A stretch of DNA of 64,000 bases from Draconibacterium sp. (GTDB taxonomy: Bacteria > Bacteroidota > Bacteroidia > Bacteroidales > Prolixibacteraceae): NCBI GenBank assembly GCA_016705335.1, contig JADIYN010000001.1:124001-188000 (forward strand), in the 5' to 3' direction. Shown piece after piece: positions 60,115 through 64,000 of the stretch. Position 1 is the first letter of the stretch. Each line of letters starts with the position of its first letter. The notes under the pieces were generated by a model. It saw nothing but the letters and a program-made list of their open reading frames with translations, ran no database searches and was not told the origin of the DNA. The translations under genes and the position numbers were made by a program.

Positions 60115-60183
60115 CTTACTGATTTACTGATTTATTGAATGATTGAATGACTGAAAATACTTTAAACTCTAAACTTTAAACTT
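60115..60183. repeat. low-complexity spacer between YeeE halves
   Basis: Units like ttactgatttactgatttattgaatgattgaatgactg, then aaactctaaactttaaactt. Matches in style and position the spacer at 40.28-40.40 kb. Confidence 0.45.
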
Positions 60184-60696
60184 CTATATCCAAAGTTTTC
60201 GAAAAAACCACGCGAACATATACGCAGAGCCAAAAATGGAAATCATTGTAACAAATCCGGCTACCGAGAAAACTGCCATTCCTGAAAGTGCCGCCCCACT
60301 TGTACAACCGCGCGCTAATTGTGCCCCGTAAACAAAAAACACACCACCAAGAAATGCAAAAAGTAACCGGGTTTTATTCGAAATATTGGGCGATTTTTCG
60401 ATTTTGAATTTCAATCTGCCTGAAAATGCTCCTGAAATAAAACCTCCCAACACCATTCCAAGAACTTCAAGGAATAGCCAGTTTTTTAATGGACTTTCTC
60501 CGTTTACGAAATATTGGCTGTAATAAGAAGATTCCTGGACATGGGTTTTATCAATTGCACCTACTGCTGCAACAACTGCATACTTTAACCCGCCGCTGGC
60601 ACCTAAACCCCGCCCCGAAAAATACATGGCCGACAATAATACCAACCCAAGTAAAATCCCCGCATAATAAGGATTCATGTAATTTCTTTTTTGCAT
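60184..60696 (-). CDS. YeeE/YedE half-size sulfur transporter (RGCTSG half), second copy
   Basis: 170 aa, intact. Begins MQKRNYMNPYYAGILLGLVL; core FSGRGLGASGGLKYAVVAAVG and LARGCTSGAALSGMAVFSVAGF with the conserved Cys; C-terminus FRKLWI. It was used as the template to recognise the frameshifted copy at 40.4 kb. Heads the second YeeE-YeeE-rhodanese set on the minus strand. Confidence 0.9.
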   Translation of the reverse strand: MQKRNYMNPYYAGILLGLVLLSAMYFSGRGLGASGGLKYAVVAAVGAIDKTHVQESSYYSQYFVNGESPLKNWLFLEVLGMVLGGFISGAFSGRLKFKIEKSPNISNKTRLLFAFLGGVFFVYGAQLARGCTSGAALSGMAVFSVAGFVTMISIFGSAYMFAWFFRKLWI

Positions 60697-60785
60697 AGTT
60701 GAAGTTATTCTATAAATCGGTTACTAAGATAGACAAATGAGATATATGGAATGTTTTGAAATGAATATTACATGTAAAATGTCTA

Positions 60786-61575
60786 TTACGATTTTTTAAA
60801 AATATTACCAATGAGTTTCAGAATTACACCGTGTGGTAAACTGCACCCGATATAATAATAGATTTTATTTACAACTCCGGGTATTACAAACACGTTTTCC
60901 GAAAACATATTATCAAGAGATATTTTAGCAACCTGTGCTGGAGTTAATGCTGCAGAACGTGCAATGAATGAAGATTTTTTTATGTTTTCCATTGCTCTTT
61001 CCGATGAAATCCCGTTAGGGTGAACTGATGTTACCGAAATGCCAGTCTCTTTTAATTCTCTGTTTAAAGCCTGTGTAAAAAACAGCAGATAAGTTTTGGT
61101 TGCGGCATAAACACTTTTGTAAGGTAGTGGCGAAAATGCTGCAAAGCTGCTGATATTTAAAATGTATGCTTTCTTCAGTTTTTTCATTCCAGGAATAAAC
61201 AAAAAGGTAAGCAAAGTTGAAGCACGTACATTGAGCAAAATCATCGTATCAATTAAATCCGCTTTCAATTCTTCCAGTTTTCCGTTAAAACCAAGTCCGG
61301 CATTATTCACCAAAATATTTATTGTGAGTTGATGTTGTTGGGCATATTCAAATACTTTTTGTGGTGATTTTCGCTTTGTAAGATCAATTGATAAATGATG
61401 AACATCAACAGGATAATTTTTTCTCAATTCATCCGAAAAACTTTCCAACCCCTGTCTGGCAGCGAAACCAAAAAAGGTTAAATCCCCTTTTTGCACATTC
61501 AATGGCAATTTGCTTGCCAGTTCCTGCACTTGATCCTGTAATTAAAGTGTAGTTTTTTATCCGTTTCATTTTCAT
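60786..61575 (-). CDS. short-chain dehydrogenase/reductase, frameshifted at the N-terminus
   Basis: SDR of about 263 aa. From ATG 61575 (a second ATG at 61569 also fits) the start reads KRIKNYTLITGSSAGTGKQIA, the cofactor loop; a slip near 61470-61500 then leads into SFSDELRKNYPVDVHHLSIDL. NNAGLG, catalytic Ser in LNISSFAAF and YxxxK as YAATK are intact. The C-terminal hydrophobic segment (NKIYYYIGCSLPHGVILKLIG) may touch the membrane. 12 bp upstream on the same strand ends the epimerase gene. Confidence 0.85.
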
Positions 61576-61587
61576 TTTGTTCAGTTT

Positions 61588-62559
61588 TTAACCATTCAAT
61601 CGTTTTTGAATTCCTTCTTCCAGTGGTGTAACTGTATATTTTAAGTCGTTTATTGCTTTTTTGTTCGATACGGGACGGTTTTGTAAATATCTTTTTGCCC
61701 AGGGAGGAGTAATCAAAGGTTCTTTCCGTGTTGTTTCTGCCAGAAATAATTCGAGTTTTGAAACGGCTAAAATAACTGAAAATGGCAGATGAAAAAGCCT
61801 GTAATTTTTCCCTGAGACCTTCGAAATTGTCTCAAAGAAACCGTTGAATGAAGTATTTGTCCCGCCCAAAATATATTTCTCTCCCGAAATTCCGTTATCC
61901 ATTGCTAAAATATGGCCGTTCACAACATCATCAATAAATACATAATTACCTATAGATCTGCCGCTTCCGGGAATAAGCCGCCAGTTTCCACTTATATATT
62001 TTTTTATTAGAATAGTTACTGAGTTACTTTTATTTAAAAGTCCCGGACCAAATACCCGCGGCGGATTAACGATCACAACTTCCAGCCCTTTTTTGCAATA
62101 TTCAATGCAAAGCTGTTCGGCCTGGGTCTTTGTAGTTTCATAATCGGTCATGTATTTTTCAGGCAGGACAACAGTTTCATCAATATCTTCTTCGTTTTTT
62201 GCAGGCGGAAATACTGCTGCTGAAGAAGTAAAAACAACTTTTTTAACCTTGTTTCGAAAGGCTGCTTCAAGAATATTTTTTGTTCCGACAACATTTGTTT
62301 TGTAAGCCAGCATTTTATCTTTCGACCAAATATTGGCAAAAGCTGCCAAATGAAAAACCACATCACAATTGCGTATTGCATCATCAATTACATCCAAATC
62401 CCATAAACTTCCATCGAAAAAAGCAACTCTGTTTCCAAACATTTTATTTGCTTTTTCTTTTGAACGCGCCAAAATAAGAACTTCATTTCCAAGTTTTAAA
62501 AGCTCTTCAACCAGACGGTTCCCAATAAATCCGGTTGCTCCGGTTACCAAACATTTCAT
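61588..62559 (-). CDS. NAD-dependent epimerase/dehydratase (extended SDR)
   Basis: 323 aa, intact. TGATGFIGNRLVEELL binds NAD(P), VFHLAAFANIW, SSAAVFPPA and the YETTK catalytic motif; VNPPRVFGPG and NYVFIDDVVNGHILAM follow. Resembles dihydroflavonol/3-beta-hydroxysterol-type extended SDRs. Substrate unknown. Co-directional with the SDR and CPBP genes. Confidence 0.9.
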   Translation of the reverse strand: MKCLVTGATGFIGNRLVEELLKLGNEVLILARSKEKANKMFGNRVAFFDGSLWDLDVIDDAIRNCDVVFHLAAFANIWSKDKMLAYKTNVVGTKNILEAAFRNKVKKVVFTSSAAVFPPAKNEEDIDETVVLPEKYMTDYETTKTQAEQLCIEYCKKGLEVVIVNPPRVFGPGLLNKSNSVTILIKKYISGNWRLIPGSGRSIGNYVFIDDVVNGHILAMDNGISGEKYILGGTNTSFNGFFETISKVSGKNYRLFHLPFSVILAVSKLELFLAETTRKEPLITPPWAKRYLQNRPVSNKKAINDLKYTVTPLEEGIQKRLNG

Positions 62560-62570
62560 TTTGAATATCT

Positions 62571-63283
62571 TTATTTGACAAAACTTAGATTGTCGTTGTA
62601 CCTGATTGAAAAATAATCGGAGAAAACACTTAACGAAATATGCATAAATATAGGGATCAAAATTGTTCCCCGGGTTATGGTCAGATAGCAGGCAATTCCC
62701 CCAAATATTAAAGCTCCAATGGTTTGCGCTTTCCCGTTTACCATGTGGATTGCCGAATAAATGGCAATATTAATTGCAATAGCAGGCCAAAAACCAAAAG
62801 TGTTGAAACATTCAAAAAGTAAAATTCCCCGAAACAGAAATTCATATCCAACTAAATAAATTATCCAACCGAATACATTAATCAGGAAGAGTTGAATATT
62901 CCAGTTGGTTAATTCGATTTGAAGCGAATTGTTTTGTCGGTTAACTTTTTGATTGATAAAGAGAATTGCTGCAATTATCAGCATCAGCAACAAAATGATT
63001 TGGATATTGCGTAAAAAATGATCGAATGAAAACCAAATTTCCCAAAATTCCGGTTCAGGAAAAAATAATAAATCAAACCCGGAATAAAACCAAGAATCAG
63101 AAATCCCAAACTCTTTTGCGTTAAGAATATGGCTACCTTTTTTTGTAGCTTTTGATTTAAATTTTCACAAATTCTTTCAGGCACCCCGGATGTTGTGAAA
63201 TAATAATAGAGATAGAAAAAAACAACAGAGGATAGAATAATTATTGAACTAAATATTTCAGAGTTATTTTGTAGCGGATTCAT
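62571..63283 (-). CDS. CPBP-family intramembrane metalloprotease-like protein, frameshifted
   Basis: About 237 aa after repairing a slip near 62985-62995; start ATG 63283 (MNPLQNNSEIF). Six or so helices. Motif 1 is YEFLFRGILLFE (the ExxxR form) and motif 2 AIHMVNGKAQTIGALIFGG, with a later MHISLSVFSDYF. Members are CAAX-protease or bacteriocin-processing-like proteins. Substrate unknown. 11 bp from the epimerase gene. Confidence 0.82.
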
Positions 63284-63373
63284 GTTTAACTGGTTTGAAT
63301 CTGATAACAAAATACAATAAAATAGAATAGCAGTCAAGCTATCAAAAAAGATGAAATGCTTTCGTTTTTGTTT

Positions 63374-63991
63374 TTACCGCCTGCCAATTTGATAATACAA
63401 AGCCAGAGTAATCACATTGTTGAATTGGTTATTTATCCAGTAAAGATTGCCTGAATTGGGTCCGGGTTTATTTCTTATGGGTAATACTGAAAATGCGAAC
63501 CGTAAATCGGCTTTCACATTATCAAGAAAATCGAACTGAAATCCTATAAGCGGTTGTAGGTCAATCTTTTTAAATGCTTTCTGATCTTCAGGTGCCAAAT
63601 CTCCATAATTGTCGAATTCATTTGAACTTAAAAGAAATCCGGTTGATATTCCAGCAATTATTGCTCCCCGATCATTTGTCCGAAAAGCAAAGTAAACCGG
63701 CATTTCCACGTAGTCCAATCGCATTACATATTTTGTGGGATCTTTTTCAGTAACTTTTTTTCTAGCCCCTTTTTGAGCAAATTTAATTTCCATAGCCGCA
63801 AAAATGGCAGGTGCAATATCGGTTTCAACATACAAACCGGCTACAAGTCCGGGTTTATTGTACCCTTTATAAGTGTCGCCTTCAACCTGCGTTGCATTGT
63901 AGCCTGCAAGAATTCCACCATCAAACCGTTGGGCAAAAACAAAGTTCACAGCGAAAAGAAGAAAAACAGGGAGAAGTATTTTTTTAGCCAT
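63374..63991 (-). CDS. porin-family outer membrane beta-barrel protein (PorT-like)
   Basis: 205 aa, intact. Signal peptide LLPVFLLFAVNFVFAQ; then repeated amphipathic strands (GGILAGYNATQVEGD, GLVAGLYVETDI, VEMPVYFAFRT, PLIGFQFDFLDNVKADLRFAFS) typical of outer-membrane OprF/PorT-type beta-barrels in Bacteroidota. Ends with an aromatic-containing final strand ALYYQIGRR. Role not deducible. Confidence 0.82.
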   Translation of the reverse strand: MAKKILLPVFLLFAVNFVFAQRFDGGILAGYNATQVEGDTYKGYNKPGLVAGLYVETDIAPAIFAAMEIKFAQKGARKKVTEKDPTKYVMRLDYVEMPVYFAFRTNDRGAIIAGISTGFLLSSNEFDNYGDLAPEDQKAFKKIDLQPLIGFQFDFLDNVKADLRFAFSVLPIRNKPGPNSGNLYWINNQFNNVITLALYYQIGRR

Positions 63992-64000
63992 TATTTTAGT

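Overview
The window looks like a chromosomal segment of an anaerobic or facultative member of the Bacteroidota, probably the Marinilabiliales/Prolixibacteraceae side of the phylum. The evidence is the low-to-moderate GC content, the promoters with a TAnnTTTG -7 element, the T9SS C-terminal sorting tails on secreted enzymes, the gene order birA-rsfS-ftsH-LUD-cdsA-psd-pssA, and a PUL-like block of glycan-degrading genes. No rRNA, tRNA, CRISPR array or complete insertion sequence was recognised.

A technical point governs the reading of the whole window. Well over half of the genes are interrupted by single-base frameshifts, nearly all in short homopolymer runs, or by a lone stop. The affected genes include normally essential ones (cdsA, psd, birA). 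Conserved protein sequence continues cleanly in another frame in each case, so I treat these as residual sequencing or assembly errors and give whole-gene coordinates. True pseudogenes are suspected only at about 12.2-12.75 kb.

Layout. 0.1-8 kb: small protein, OmpA-type lipoprotein, MDR oxidoreductase, SnoaL-like lipoprotein, RhuM-Fic protein, a Pif1/RecD-like helicase with HRDC and HTH tail, NUDIX, pyrE, SRPBCC protein. 8.2-15.2 kb: housekeeping block birA, rsfS, ftsH, LUD protein, a hicB/HTH relic, and the phosphatidylethanolamine pathway cdsA-psd-pssA. 15.3-17.7 kb: a badly damaged lipoprotein gene and a sigma54-type response regulator without a DNA-binding domain. 17.8-37.8 kb, minus strand: a roughly 20-kb polysaccharide-degradation operon (alginate-lyase-fold PL, GH105, SDR, three related clan GH-A-like enzymes, GH9, two GH3, CBM6), with a divergent AraC regulator at 38.1 kb and no SusC/SusD in view. 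A 215-bp MITE/REP-like inverted repeat sits inside it.

39.0-47.5 kb: a sulfur-respiration island. It holds a Tat-exported molybdopterin reductase (PsrA/PhsA type), an FeS subunit, a NrfD/PsrC membrane subunit, two half-size YeeE/YedE sulfur transporters, a cysteine-less rhodanese ending in Gly-Gly-Cys, mobA for the molybdenum cofactor, and a three-domain sulfurtransferase. 47.6-52.8 kb: PAP2-like membrane protein, rpoN, asnS, Gfo/Idh oxidoreductase. 52.9-54.4 kb: an unusual fusion of a NrfH/NapC-like tetraheme cytochrome to a SUMF1 (FGE-like) domain. 54.9-57.3 kb: comF, truncated hemoglobin, a lipoprotein.

57.3-60.7 kb: a second sulfur module of rhodanese lipoprotein, degenerate rhodanese, another cysteine-less rhodanese that also ends in Gly-Gly-Cys once one frameshift is corrected, and two more YeeE halves. 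60.8-64 kb: SDR, epimerase, CPBP protease, porin-like protein. The most interesting candidate system is the duplicated YeeE-YeeE-rhodanese(GGC) module linked to the Psr-like reductase. I infer a periplasmic sulfane-sulfur or thiosulfate relay in which the C-terminal cysteine, not the rhodanese loop, carries sulfur.
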